A DNA stretch of 62,347 nt from an uncultured Lachnospiraceae bacterium (lineage in GTDB: Bacteria > Bacillota > Clostridia > Lachnospirales > Lachnospiraceae): contig CAJUKV010000020.1 in the NCBI GenBank assembly GCA_910587305.1, positions 1 to 62,347 on the forward strand, read 5' to 3'. Shown in pieces: positions 45,588 to 55,863 of the stretch (the first letter of the stretch is position 1; each line of letters starts with the position of its first letter). Position numbers and translations under genes: made by a program. The notes under the pieces are model-generated. The model was not told the DNA's origin, did not search any database, and was given only the letters and a program-made list of their open reading frames with translations.

Positions 45588-46969
45588 TCAAAGTTTACTA
45601 TACGATACACCATCACACTTTTTTATATCCAAAATAATAAATAAAACTGCCAGAAGAGTGACCACAAACTCCCTATGAACAAAGTAATGGTGAAAATAAG
45701 AATGCGCGGAAGCAAACATATGACAAAAAGGATATAGACCCACTATAATTGCAGAAATGTTTCTACACACCCAGACCGAAGTCGGCTTAAATTTCATTGA
45801 AACTATCACCGAAAACATAATACCGCCAATAATCAATAATAGATAAGCAGGCTGTAAATAATGCGAAAGGTTTCTAGCTATTCCGGCTGCTATTGTAATT
45901 TCTGCTCCCTCAACCTCACCTGCATTAAGCATAATCATTATTTCATTATATGCATCTTTAAAAACATTCACATCTGTAAAAAACGTTGCAAGTCCCCATT
46001 TACAAAAATACATTCCAAAATAACCTACAAAAAACATTACCGAATGAAGAATTACATATACTATCCTTTTCTTTATATCCTTCGTATCACTAAAGTATAA
46101 TAGAAATAATAACGGTACACCTAATGCAGCGATTGGATATGTAAGAAAATCAAAATATGCCACTGACATACCAACTACCTGAAAGAAAACCAAACATTGC
46201 TTTTTAATCAAATAGTCCTCCTCAAATTTTCCGGAGTATAACAAAAATAAGATAGACAAAAGAATGGTAAAATATATTGATGCATTCTGAAAATTAAGTC
46301 CCGTGACGATAGGATTAAGAGCCAGCATACCGATTCCAAAGCATATGGCTATAGGAGCCTGATTTCTTTTTGCTAAACCAATCAAAATTAAAATTAACAA
46401 AATTGATTGTACAAAAAAACAAATCATATATAAATCTGAAATATTAAAAAGTATAAGCAAAGGCTTAAGTATCACAAGATATCCATGCCAATACCGTGGA
46501 TACTGTTCATATTCAATTAATGTTTCATCTTCACATGTATAAGTAGCGGTTACCCCCCCCCATCCAGGACATGACGTCGGGGAACAAGCAACACATCAGA
46601 CAATATATTCTCTACAGACGGACAGATTGCTTCCGTAAACATTATATTGTCAGTAAAAATACTTAAACGAGTAGAGCGATATCCATCCACTAACGTATGG
46701 CTGTCAGAATAAAAATCTGCATTCTCAAGAACATTCTCTTTCATCTTTTCCCGCGGGAAAGAATAGACTAACAGCAGTGCTAATAAACCCCCAAAAGCAT
46801 ATGCAATCAACATCGCAATGGACTTTAAAATCATTCTAGCACACTTATCATCTTCTTTGAATAAAATCATTTTCTCATACCTTTTCCTTTGTATATTTTT
46901 AACCAATGTTTCGAACCGTTCCAGTGTTTCTTTATAATCGCCTGCCGACATCTTCTCTATGAATAGCAT
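45588..46969 (-). pseudogene. polytopic membrane protein, out of frame at a poly-C tract (putative phase-variable gene)
   Basis: The first frame (46969 to 46550) gives 139 residues with one helix (IAMLIAYAFGGLLALLLVYS) and stops at TAA just after nine G (minus strand). The second frame, open through to 45588, begins seamlessly at VTATYTCEDETLIEYEQYP and continues with ~8 helices. Seven or ten G would join them into a ~460-residue protein. YPRYWHGYLV and the overall layout resemble membrane proteins of surface-glycan clusters. DNA is much more AT-rich than its neighbours. A true switch or a sequencing homopolymer error are both possible. Confidence 0.7.
46553..46561. repeat. homopolymer C9 tract (candidate phase-variation switch)
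   Basis: Nine consecutive C on the plus strand within a coding region. The length places the membrane-protein gene out of frame; a change of +1 or -2 restores it. Confidence 0.85.
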
Positions 46970-47229
46970 AATCTTCTACATACTGTCAGCCCACAACATG
47001 CATGTATATGACACTATGTGTTAATGCAAATTTTGTTAACAATCTTCAATAAATGGGAAATAGCACATATTAGTTTCATGATGAAAATGGCTACATTCCT
47101 TATACATTTAGGGATTGCAACCATTTTCATCAATCAAGTGTCAAAGATGGGATCATATAATATGGTTTTTCATTTGCCAATCCTTGTATTGGGAAATCAT
47201 TAAAAATACTGCTATATTTCTCTAACAAA

Positions 47230-49257
47230 TTACAAGCGTTTTTTCAAAACCACCGTTCCAAACCGCGCCACGCTCCCATCGTAATCTCCTAAAAGAAGCT
47301 GATACTCCCCTATGGGCAATTCCATGCTTACGGGCTCCCGGTTAAAATTCTGTACAAACAGATATTCCGCTTCCTTAGAAGCTCTCCTGGTCACCTCCAC
47401 TCCTGCCGGAATCTTCTCTACGGGAAGCTCTATCCCTGCCTCATTTACAATTTTCCTGTAAAAATCGTCATAAAAATCCTGCGCAAAATCAGCGCAAATA
47501 TAATATGCCTGGCCTTTTCCAAACTTATTTTGGGTAAGGGCCGGTAATCCTTTATAAAAATCAGAACCGTAAACCAGAATTGCCTCCGCCGTGGAAAGCC
47601 TCACCAAATCGCACAAATGGCTGCAGGCATAGGGATGCGTCATATCCAGCGGATTTCCCTCTACGGGCACTCCGCTGTTAACCTCCCCGTCATACAGCCC
47701 GTCAATTTCCGCGCTGCGAAGCCCCATTACATCCATAAGCCCATGAGGCGTTCCCTCAAGGAAACACAAATCTGTCTCGTCCACAATCCCGGACCAGTAC
47801 GTCAGGATAAATTTCCCGCCCCCGTCCACAAATCTCCGTACCTTTTCTTCAAAGCCTGCGCGGAACATATACAGCATCGGAGCTGCTACAATCCGGTAAT
47901 CCGAAAGCGACTGTTCCATGTCAATCATATCCACGTCAAGCCCCAAATTCCGAAAAGCGCCGTAGGATTTTAGCACGCTTTCTTTATAAAACAGACCGTC
48001 GTTGCGCGGCCCCTGGGCATCCTCCATGGCCCAGCGGCTTTCCCAGTCAAACACCACGGCAACCTCTGCCTTCGGCATGGTTCCGGCTATCTCCCCAAGC
48101 CTTTCAAGGCTCTCTCCCACCTCGGTAACCTCTCCGAACACTCTTGTGTCATCGCCGCCATAGTGGTCAATCACCGCCCCATGGAATTTTTCGCTGGAAC
48201 CCTGACTTTGTCGGAGCTGGAAGTAAAGTACGCTGTCCGATCCGTGAGCTACCGCCTGCAGGGAGGCCGCGTGAAGCATTCCCGGCTTTTTCAGCTTGCT
48301 CACCGGCTGCCAGTTTGTGGCGGAGGGACAGCTTTCCATTAAGAAAAAGGGTTCCTTGCGAAGGCTCCGCATAATATCGTGCTGCATCCCGCAATCCCTG
48401 GCAGTAAGAATTTCCTCCTTTTTATGCCACTGGGGATAATTATCCCATGACACAAAATCTACCGCATCCGCAAGTTTGTGATAATTCAACCCGCGAAAAT
48501 CATACATCATATTAATGGTCGTCGGCTTCTCGCTCCCCCCGTCCCGGATCGCCTGAATCTCATGCCTGATAAAATCCATGGTGCGGTCCGTCACAAACCT
48601 CCGCCAGTCCAGATTCAGTCCATGAAGCCCCGGCTCCCCAATACTGGAAGGACTCTCCACTTGGTCAAAGCTGTTGTACCTGTGGCTCCAAAAAGTGGTT
48701 GCCCACGCGCGGTTCAAACGCGCAATCGTCTGATACCTGTCCCGTATCCATTTTCGAAATTCCTCCTGACATAAAGGGCAGTGGCACTCGCCCCCATATT
48801 CATTGGAAATATGCCACGCAATCACCCCCGGATGCCCTCCGAAACGCCTTGCCAGCTCCCCATTCATAATCCTGGTCTTTTCCCGGTATACGGGCGATGT
48901 ATAGCAGTGATTATGGCGTGTCCCGTATAACATGCGCCTGCGCGATTCGTCCACCCTGAGCACCTCCGGATACTTGTCCGCCATCCACTTAGGGCGCGCC
49001 CCGGAGGGAGTTGCCAGAATCGTGGAAATTCCGTTTTCATACAATTTATCTATTATCTCTTCCATCCATTCAAAATGAAACTCTCCCTCCTCAGGTTCCA
49101 GCACAGACCAGGAAAAAATCCCAAGAGAGACCTCATTGATTTTTGCCTTTTTAAAATAAGCAATATCCTTTTCCAAAATTTCCGGGCTGTCCAGCCACTG
49201 CTCCGGGTTATAGTCTCCGCCGTGTAATAATTTCCCGAAATTTACTTTTTTCTCCAT
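47230..49257 (-). CDS. beta-galactosidase, GH42
   Basis: 675 residues. LLHGGDYNPEQWLDSPEIL opens the GH42 barrel. WHISNEYGGECHCPLC holds the acid/base Glu and the Cys zinc cluster. FFLMESCPSATNWQPV holds the nucleophile Glu. VLYFQLRQSQGSSEKFHGAVIDH is also family-typical. A trimerisation domain and a small C-terminal beta domain follow. No signal peptide, so it acts on imported galactosides. No lactose transporter or regulator adjoins it here. Confidence 0.95.
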   Translation of the reverse strand: MEKKVNFGKLLHGGDYNPEQWLDSPEILEKDIAYFKKAKINEVSLGIFSWSVLEPEEGEFHFEWMEEIIDKLYENGISTILATPSGARPKWMADKYPEVLRVDESRRRMLYGTRHNHCYTSPVYREKTRIMNGELARRFGGHPGVIAWHISNEYGGECHCPLCQEEFRKWIRDRYQTIARLNRAWATTFWSHRYNSFDQVESPSSIGEPGLHGLNLDWRRFVTDRTMDFIRHEIQAIRDGGSEKPTTINMMYDFRGLNYHKLADAVDFVSWDNYPQWHKKEEILTARDCGMQHDIMRSLRKEPFFLMESCPSATNWQPVSKLKKPGMLHAASLQAVAHGSDSVLYFQLRQSQGSSEKFHGAVIDHYGGDDTRVFGEVTEVGESLERLGEIAGTMPKAEVAVVFDWESRWAMEDAQGPRNDGLFYKESVLKSYGAFRNLGLDVDMIDMEQSLSDYRIVAAPMLYMFRAGFEEKVRRFVDGGGKFILTYWSGIVDETDLCFLEGTPHGLMDVMGLRSAEIDGLYDGEVNSGVPVEGNPLDMTHPYACSHLCDLVRLSTAEAILVYGSDFYKGLPALTQNKFGKGQAYYICADFAQDFYDDFYRKIVNEAGIELPVEKIPAGVEVTRRASKEAEYLFVQNFNREPVSMELPIGEYQLLLGDYDGSVARFGTVVLKKRL

Positions 49258-49407
49258 CCCTATCCTCCATTCCTGCCAAAAACTTACAAATTTGTTTTTA
49301 AGTATAAGTCTATTATGACATTAACGCCTTGCCTTTGTCCATAACATTACGGATTTTATGAATTTAACCGGATGATAAGTTTTATAATAGATTTTTTGAA
49401 AAAAGGC

Positions 49408-49437
49408 TTGACAAATAGCGTCAAAAAATAGTATACT
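49408..49437 (+). promoter_or_regulatory. promoter of the tRNA-Val/tRNA-Met unit
   Basis: TTGACA (49408-49413), 18-bp spacer, TATACT (49432-49437), 33 bp before the first tRNA. Confidence 0.88.
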
Positions 49438-49470
49438 AGCAAAGCAAGTTAGGGAACTGACCACTAGAAT

Positions 49471-49543
49471 GGGATCTTAGCTCAGCTGGGAGAGCATCTG
49501 CCTTACAAGCAGAGGGTCATAGGTTCGAGCCCTATAGGTCCCA
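49471..49543 (+). tRNA. tRNA-Val (anticodon TAC)
   Basis: 73 nt cloverleaf. Acceptor GGGATCT/AGGTCCC, D-loop AGCTCAGCTGGGAGAGC, anticodon stem-loop CTGCCTTACAAGCAG with TAC, TPsiC GGTTCGAGCC. CCA is not encoded. Confidence 0.96.
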
Positions 49544-49588
49544 CTTCTGGAAAATGGTCAAGCAGTTTTCCAGAGAAATATTCATATG

Positions 49589-49662
49589 GCGAGATAGCTC
49601 AGTTGGCTAGAGCATACGGTTCATACCCGTAGTGTCGAGGGTTCAAATCCCCCTCTCGCTAT
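49589..49662 (+). tRNA. tRNA-Met (anticodon CAT)
   Basis: 74 nt cloverleaf. Acceptor GGCGAGA/TCTCGCT with one G-U pair, D-arm AGCTCAGTTGGCTAGAGC, anticodon arm TACGGTTCATACCCGTA, TPsiC GGTTCAAATCC. It looks like an elongator Met tRNA; a CAT anticodon modified to read Ile cannot be excluded. Accessory DNA begins just downstream. Confidence 0.93.
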
Positions 49663-49792
49663 TTAGAAGAGGTCCGAAAATCTTGTAAAATCAAATTTTT
49701 ACGGCTAGAAGGAAGTGATTTCAGATTAGGCGGTATAGCCCCAATTACAAGGGCTGTACCGTCTTTTCTTGCGCTCAACGAGCGCATTTTCC

Positions 49793-50327
49793 TTATGCGC
49801 CTTGCCGTTTCGGTTGCGTGGCAGAAAGGAAATTGATTTCCCCCACATACTTGCGGATAATCGCGGCGAAGCTGTCAAAGTCGCTTTTGTTCTGTTCGTA
49901 GGTATCGACTTCCTGCTGGTCTGCCTTGACCTTTTCTTCCAGTTCCCGCTGTTCCGCTTCATACTCTGCGGACAGCTTCAAAAATCTGTCGTGGCTGATT
50001 GCGCCGCTTATGTCGTCCTCATAAATCCGCTTGAAGATACGGTCAAGTTCCGCTATCCGCTTCCTCGCCTGTCCGACTTCACGCTTCCTGCGCTTCATTT
50101 CCTTTTCTGTTTCAGCGGAGCGTTGCTGATACATCATTTCATGGAAAGCCATGATGTCATCAAAGAAAAGGGCAGTCACGTCAAATATCCTGCCCCATAC
50201 GATTTGCTTCAATACTTCCTCTCGGATAAAGTGCGCCGTACAGCTTCCCGTATTGCTTTTGTACTTTGCACAGCGGCAACACCAATGGCTTTTTGTTCTT
50301 CCATATACGGAAAGTAAATTGATTGTC
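49793..50327 (-). pseudogene. large serine recombinase, C-terminal remnant
   Basis: The frame reads upstream past 50212 through RCAKYKSNTGSCTAHFIREE, a zinc-ribbon-like segment seen in large serine recombinases, then IVWGRIFDVTALFFDD and RIFKRIYEDDISGAISHDRF of the C-terminal coiled-coil domain. The catalytic resolvase domain is absent. The family integrates conjugative and mobilisable elements. The remnant lies 130 bp from tRNA-Met and marks the edge of accessory DNA. Confidence 0.8.
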
Positions 50328-50339
50328 CATGTTACGACC

Positions 50340-51092
50340 TCACCATCCCATCTCCATGAGCCACCGCGCCGCCTTTTCCTCCCGCCGCTTCTCCGTTCCG
50401 GCTGCTGATTTGCCCAGCGTCAGTTCTGCGGAGATCTGTCCGTCCAGCAAGTAGATGATCCGATCGCAGCTGCTGGCAATCCTGCTGTCATGGGTCACCA
50501 TCAAAATCGTGGTTCCCTCCCGGTTCAGCTTGACTAATTCCCCCATGACCTCCCCCGCCGCGCTCTTGTTCAGTGCCCCAGTTGGCTCGTCCGCAAACAG
50601 GATTTCCGGCCCGTTCATCATGCTCCGGCAGATGCACGCCCGCTGGAGCTGGCCCCCGGACACCTGGGTGATTGTGCGCTGTTCCAGCCCCGTGATCCCC
50701 AGCTTCTCCATGAGCTTTCGCGCCCGCAGGTTCAATTCCTCTTTCGATTTTCGGCCCCGGCTCCTGTTGGCCTGCGCCGCCGGGAGCAGAATATTGTCCA
50801 GCAAATTCAAGTTTGCCATCATGTTCATCTGCTGGAACACAAAGCCCATGCGGTGCAGCCGCAGCCGCGCCTTTTCGTCCTCGGACAGCTTCGTGATCTC
50901 CACATCGCCGAGCCAAACCTGCCCAGCCGTGGGCTGATCCATCCCTGCCACGTTGTAGAGCAGCGTCGATTTTCCGGAGCCGGACGGCCCCATAACCGCC
51001 AGCATTTCACCCTGTTCCATGTCAAACGTGATTTGGTGCAGGATGTTTTCTTTCGTCAGGTTCTCTACCCGCAGTAACTTTTTCATTCTCAT
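50340..51092 (-). CDS. ABC transporter ATP-binding protein
   Basis: 250 residues from the ATG at 51092, which shares one base with the permease stop codon (TGATG), implying coupled translation. Walker A GPSGSGKSTLL, signature VSGGQLQRACICR, Walker B ILFADEPTGALN and switch MVTHD are intact. MacB/LolD-type, often in antimicrobial-peptide export or resistance. Last gene of the accessory minus-strand operon. Confidence 0.94.
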   Translation of the reverse strand: MRMKKLLRVENLTKENILHQITFDMEQGEMLAVMGPSGSGKSTLLYNVAGMDQPTAGQVWLGDVEITKLSEDEKARLRLHRMGFVFQQMNMMANLNLLDNILLPAAQANRSRGRKSKEELNLRARKLMEKLGITGLEQRTITQVSGGQLQRACICRSMMNGPEILFADEPTGALNKSAAGEVMGELVKLNREGTTILMVTHDSRIASSCDRIIYLLDGQISAELTLGKSAAGTEKRREEKAARWLMEMGW

Positions 51093-53326
51093 CAGTCCCT
51101 CCCCGTGCAGCATTCATAGGCTTTGATGCGCCGGACTTCCGCCGTTCCTGTCAAAACCGCCAATATCGTGGTTCCCAGGATGATGGCCGGTATGCCCACC
51201 AACAGGCGATCCCAGCGGATGATGAAGCGGAAACTGTCTGCGCCAAAGGATTTCAGCACGGCGCCGCAAAGGCCCTCTCCCAGCAGGGTGCCGAGGAACA
51301 GCCCTGTCAGGACGCCGGCGGCGGCGGAGAGAAATCCCTTATAAAAATAGGCCCGGCCGACATCCCCGCCGGTGAAGCCCAGGGCCTTTTGCAGTGAGAT
51401 AGCGTCGCGGTTGCGCTCCACGATCAGCCGGAGGAACAGCGCAATCACCACAAAGGCCACCAGGACGGCAATCAGTATCGCCCCCCGTGAGGCCAGCCGG
51501 AGCTGCGCCAGGGTCGGCCCATAGGTGTCCCGTACATAGTCCTCAATGTCCGTCACATCGGCCCCCGCCTGACTGTAGGCTTCCATCCACCGGGAACCGG
51601 CTGACCGGCCTTTCAGGGAGACATACGCAACGCTCCAGATCACGGGGCCATCGCTCGTTCTGCCGCCCGCCTTTGCGGTTTTTCCGCCGTTGGTGATGTC
51701 GGAATAGATTCCGCAGACAGTGCAGCGTCTTTCTTCCCCGCCTACCCGCAAAAGTAAAGTGTCACCGATGGACAGCCCCAACTCCTTCGCGTTCAAAGAG
51801 GACAACGCAATCTCATGGTCTGCCACCGGCATCGTTCCCTCTGAATACCGCACAGGGAATATGGTATGGTCGCCCAGTTCCACGGTCAGATTGCAGGTTG
51901 TGCCGTCCGCTAAAACCGCCGGGAGAGATTGGGTTTCCAGTACGGCGTATCGTGCTACCTGTTCGTCTCGCTCCAGGGCGGCGGCAAGCCTGGCCGCTGC
52001 CAAGCTGATGTCCGCCCCCTGGCGTATGTCCATGCGGATGTCCGCGTTTCCGATGCCCATATAGGTAACAAACGTGGGGGAGGACAGGGTGGAGTACAGA
52101 TTTTGCGGCAGCAGCATCAGAAAAGCGCAGGCGGCGGACACAAAGCCGATCAGCAGGTATTGCCGCAGGTTCTGTTTCTGCTCCCGAACCGGGAACAGCG
52201 CAGCCAAAACGGATAGTTTGTCCGTCTTTTTCAGACTGCGCCATACGGAGAGCAGGATCACGGCCTCCACCACGGCAACTGCGCAGAGGGCAGATACCGC
52301 CGACTGTGCGCCCCTGTCAGAAGCGCCGTACAGCTCCCGGATCTGCCCCTCCAACGGCCCTTGCAGGACAGCGGCAGCCCCAAGACCCAGCAGGCCGCCG
52401 CAAAGGGAAAACAGGAGATATTTTGAGAAGTAGAGCCGCTTGATTTCTCCCTTCCCGATCCCCAGGGCTTTCAGCATCCCCACCTCCCGCTTGTCCCGCT
52501 CCATGCGGATGGACAGGATAAAACGGATGCAGAGCAGGGCCACCAGCAGCACCACCACAGCGGTCAGGAAAATCACGAATATGGTCGTCCCGTCTGACAG
52601 CGCGTTCATCATGCGGATCAGCGGCTTCGTGATGGCGGGGCCGTTTGCAGGAAGCCCCTGTTGGGTGTAGGCGGTACTGACGGCATTTGCGTTCCCGCCG
52701 TCCTTCAGGAGAAACTCAATGAGATATTCTTCCTCGCCGTGGGGTTTCAGCCGTTCATAGTCCCACTGGCTCACCAGGAACCGCTTGGAGGAGGCCATCA
52801 TGGAGTTCATCTGCGAGTCCCGGAGAAATCCGGCAATGGTAAGTCCCTCGCCGCCAATTTGCATGGTGTCCCCAATGTTCAAGTCGTAGCGCACGCGGTA
52901 GCAGACGGGAACATAGACCTGTCCGGGCAGTACGTGCGGGCGGTTATTGTCCATGTCCAGGAGGTAGTCAAAGTGCTCACTCTGCACACACAGGCCGTTG
53001 TCCTGGGTGCTGTCCAGCAGGCTGTGGCCGCCCAGGGCGACCTGGCTGTTGGACAGGTTCAGAAAGCGGCAGATTTGCCATTGGTCGATTTCCGGATGCT
53101 CCCCGGCAAACCGGCTGATTTGCGATTCCTCCAATGCGCCGGTGTGCATCTGCAAAAGGTCAGGCACTTGTGCCTGCTCCATCAGGGCGTTGACCGAACC
53201 CAGCAGGCCGGAAAACAGCAGCGCCGTCAACCCGAGCATCATGGCGGAAACGGTCATAAAGAATACCGTGGCGGCGGATAGCAATTTATTTTGCCGCACA
53301 TCGTTCCAGATCAGTTTGGTCAGCAT
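51092..53326 (-). CDS. FtsX-like ABC permease
   Basis: 744 residues from the ATG at 53326, six bases after GGAGG; the frame extends to 53398 but would overlap the upstream gene. Helix 1 follows WNDVRQNKLLSAATVFFM. Two FtsX regions hold typical KREVGMLKALGIGKGEIKRL and NRDAISLQKALGFTGGDVGR loops. It pairs with the ATPase immediately downstream. GC content is high relative to the rest of the window. Confidence 0.93.
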   Translation of the reverse strand: MLTKLIWNDVRQNKLLSAATVFFMTVSAMMLGLTALLFSGLLGSVNALMEQAQVPDLLQMHTGALEESQISRFAGEHPEIDQWQICRFLNLSNSQVALGGHSLLDSTQDNGLCVQSEHFDYLLDMDNNRPHVLPGQVYVPVCYRVRYDLNIGDTMQIGGEGLTIAGFLRDSQMNSMMASSKRFLVSQWDYERLKPHGEEEYLIEFLLKDGGNANAVSTAYTQQGLPANGPAITKPLIRMMNALSDGTTIFVIFLTAVVVLLVALLCIRFILSIRMERDKREVGMLKALGIGKGEIKRLYFSKYLLFSLCGGLLGLGAAAVLQGPLEGQIRELYGASDRGAQSAVSALCAVAVVEAVILLSVWRSLKKTDKLSVLAALFPVREQKQNLRQYLLIGFVSAACAFLMLLPQNLYSTLSSPTFVTYMGIGNADIRMDIRQGADISLAAARLAAALERDEQVARYAVLETQSLPAVLADGTTCNLTVELGDHTIFPVRYSEGTMPVADHEIALSSLNAKELGLSIGDTLLLRVGGEERRCTVCGIYSDITNGGKTAKAGGRTSDGPVIWSVAYVSLKGRSAGSRWMEAYSQAGADVTDIEDYVRDTYGPTLAQLRLASRGAILIAVLVAFVVIALFLRLIVERNRDAISLQKALGFTGGDVGRAYFYKGFLSAAAGVLTGLFLGTLLGEGLCGAVLKSFGADSFRFIIRWDRLLVGIPAIILGTTILAVLTGTAEVRRIKAYECCTGRD

Positions 53327-53339
53327 GGCGCCTCCTTCT

Positions 53340-54056
53340 CTACTTCCAGGGCCGGGCGCTGCCCAGCCAGCCTTGCAGCGCCCAATATTTACCGTCAAGG
53401 TATTCAGGATCGGCTTTATGTAAGGATTTCTGCATCATACGGCAAAAACCAAACTTGATTTTCGTCATCAAATTCGTGTGCGCCGGTCTTTCGTAATCTA
53501 CCCCGGCAAATTTTTTGGAGAGCTTTTCAATTCTCCGGGTCAATTCATTTTGCTTCTTTGGGGAAAGCCTGTCCCATACGATGTCTTCCATCAATGCGCC
53601 GGTGAAAACCCCGATTTTAGAAATCCCCCACCAGGATAAGCTGTGTTTGATATCCTTTGCCGCGGATTTTGCCCCGGCGCCCAGGCACTGCGTTATGATG
53701 ACCGCCCGCTTTCCAAACATCTCAGGGGCAGGACGGTGCGGGATCCAGCGGTAAGCAAAATGATCAAGCAATGCTTTCATTGCTCCGGTGGCGTGGAATA
53801 CATAGGCGGGAGAGGTCATTACAATCAGGTCCGCTTCCAAAAGAGACCTCTCAATTCTTCCAATATGATCCGCGTCCTTGCAGGTGCTTTCGCCCTTCAG
53901 CGTGCAGCTGATACAGCCGGTGCAGAAGTTTGGGCAATCCTTCGGAAGATAATATTCCGTTACACTTGCCTTATCCCTGAACGGTTTCAAAAACATTTCC
54001 TTCAACCGATAGGTTATGCCCTGTTTTTCCGTTCCGTTTATCACCGTAATGTTCAC
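53340..54056 (-). CDS. flavodoxin-like NAD(P)H-dependent oxidoreductase
   Basis: 238 residues. ITVINGTEKQGITYRL is the FMN-phosphate loop. YYLPKDCPNFCTGCISC followed by GESTCKDAD is the Cys-containing segment of the iron-sulfur flavoprotein-like group, and VMTSPAYVFHATGAMKALLD is the next flavin contact. Probably a cytoplasmic reductase. It sits between the broken TetR gene and the ABC permease in one operon. Confidence 0.85.
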   Translation of the reverse strand: MNITVINGTEKQGITYRLKEMFLKPFRDKASVTEYYLPKDCPNFCTGCISCTLKGESTCKDADHIGRIERSLLEADLIVMTSPAYVFHATGAMKALLDHFAYRWIPHRPAPEMFGKRAVIITQCLGAGAKSAAKDIKHSLSWWGISKIGVFTGALMEDIVWDRLSPKKQNELTRRIEKLSKKFAGVDYERPAHTNLMTKIKFGFCRMMQKSLHKADPEYLDGKYWALQGWLGSARPWK

Positions 54057-54058
54057 TT

Positions 54059-54538
54059 TTATCCCTCCAGAATCTCATGCAAAATCCGCGTGTGCAACAC
54101 TTTGCGGTTTTCCTTTTGGGTCAGATCCATATCAATGACCCCTGACACGATTTTATGGCGCAAAAATGTCTGCTGCATGATTGTAACCAGCAAAAAAGTC
54201 TTTTTTCTTACCGTTTTGTCATCCCAATCCGGGCGGCAGGCCGCAACAAGGGGCAGGTATGCCCTATAAGTTCTGTGGGTATTGTCTTCCGGTTTCGGCT
54301 CCTGCATATCGGTCAGAATGGATATCCTTGCTATACTCTCGTGGGCAAATAGGTAATCCAGCGTCATGTTGCCGAGGAACTCCAGCTTTTCGGGGGTGTA
54401 AGCGCCGTTTCCTTCTCCCGTATGGTTTGAAACCGCGCAATGATTTCGTTTATCATGCGCTCCACGCACACTTCAATCAGCTTGTCTTTGTTCCCAAAGT
54501 GATAATTCAGAAGGCCCAATCCAACATTTTCCGCAGCT
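54059..54538 (-). pseudogene. TetR family regulator, 5'-truncated and frameshifted
   Basis: The end of a TetR helix-turn-helix, ENVGLGLLNYHFGNKDKLIE, is visible from ~54538 in one frame. The frame changes near 54425 into AYTPEKLEFLGNMTLDYLFA, which continues to the stop at 54059. The first helices are lost, replaced by the MFS 3' end. Not expected to bind DNA. Confidence 0.75.
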
Positions 54539-55762
54539 GTGCTCCAGCCCCCGGACGCTTTTCGGCAGATACAGTACCACCGCCGTCAGCCCCAACAGAA
54601 CCCCCGCCCCCATCACAACCCCGGCCGCACCCCGGCCCACGCTGATTTGGAACCGGGCGGCGATGCCGTCGGCAATCGCCCCGGCCGCGCCGTAGGCCAC
54701 CACATAACCGATCTGCGACAGGAACCCAATCAGCCCCCAGGCCCGTCCCTGCAATTCGTCCGGGATGTTCACCCGCACTAAATAATCCAGGCAGTTGTTG
54801 ACAAAGGGGAGCGAGGCAAAGAACAGAAATCCAAATAGGCAGACGGGGTAGATGTTTTTCCAAATGCCAAAGCCCGCAATGCTCACCCCCGCCGCCAGCA
54901 GGAACAGGCACAGCGTTTTGACGTAGCCCCTCTGGATTCCTTTGGCCCCCAGGAACAGGCTGGACACCAGCATCCCGGAGGCGCAGATCGTTTCTCCAAT
55001 CCCCAGCGTGGTGCTGTCGGCAAAGTCAAGAATAAGCGGTTGTGCCAGAGTTTGAAACGTACCCATAAAACAGGTCAAAGCTGCGGAAACCACAATCAGG
55101 ATTGAGATACCGTGATTGCCGGTGACAGCCCGCCAGCCCTGCCGCAGACTGTCTATGAAGAAGACCTGGCATTCTGTTACTTTCTTTTCGATACCCTTCC
55201 GTACAAAGGCGGCGGCGAACACGGTGGGGAAAAAGGTACAGATGTCGATAACCAGTAGCAGCTTAATGTCGCTGACGGCCAGCAGCGCCCCCGCTTAAAC
55301 GGGGGAGATCAAGTATCGGGCGCTCCCCGCAAGGCTCACCAAACCGCTGGCCTTGGAGTATTCCTCCTTTGTCAGCAGGTCGGTCACGGTGGCCCGATAG
55401 GACGGCTCCAGCAGCGCGGAGAAGGTGGAGCTGATGAATACGCCGGTGCAAATTTGCCAGAGTGCCGCTTCGCCCCACATCATGCACAGCAGTATGTAGA
55501 GAATCCCCAGCGCCGAACAGCCGTCCCCCAGCATCATCAGCAATCGCCGGTCATAGCGGTCTGCCAGCACCCCGGCGGGGATGCTCAACAGCAGTATAGG
55601 CAGAAAGGCCAGCAGGGTGACGAGCGCCATGCTGGCCGCACTCCCGGTCTGCCGGAACACATAAACGCCCAGGCCGAAGCTGGTCAGCCCACCGCCGACA
55701 GCGGAAATCAGTTCTCCCGCCCACAGTAACATAAATTTAGGAAAATTGCTTTGTTTGTTCAT
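54473..55762 (-). pseudogene. MFS transporter interrupted by an in-frame TAA
   Basis: From the ATG at 55762 the protein reads FPKFMLLWAGELISAVGGGL and PAGVLADRYDRRLLMMLGD (MFS loop 2-3) up to RYLISPV, then TAA at 55295-55297. The same frame continues as AGALLAVSDIKLLL and runs through the second half (PFVNNCLDYLVRVNIPDELQ). Removing one stop codon would give a normal ~410-residue MFS_3-type exporter. The last ~22 codons are out-of-frame TetR DNA, showing a fusion. Confidence 0.85.
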
Positions 55763-55775
55763 GAGGTTGTCTCCT

Positions 55776-55798
55776 TATAGACCGTTTACCTGTCGGTG
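55776..55798. promoter_or_regulatory. possible TetR operator upstream of the MFS pseudogene
   Basis: TATAGACCGTTTACCTGTCGG resembles the palindrome at 57413-57435 (shared TATAGACCG and CCTGTC). Confidence 0.45.
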
Positions 55799-55863
55799 CC
55801 GGACTGTAAAGTAAAGGAACTCGTTGGTTCCTTTGCGTCTGAAATTGCTACGTGATAAACTGG

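Noticed and set aside
46970..47229. 61-codon plus-strand ORF at 47018-47203
   Set aside because: No ribosome site, composition follows the AT-rich spacer, no recognisable motif; a 12-bp TGATGAAAATGG inverted pair there gives a hairpin but no gene.
49726..49962. 78-codon minus-strand ORF next to the recombinase tail
   Set aside because: Basic, low-complexity sequence; it could be a frameshifted recombinase end but the evidence is too weak.
50340..53326. Reading the ABC pair at 50340-53326 as a known BceAB-type bacitracin module
   Set aside because: No two-component system adjoins and the permease lacks a clearly recognisable BceB layout, so only a generic call is justified.
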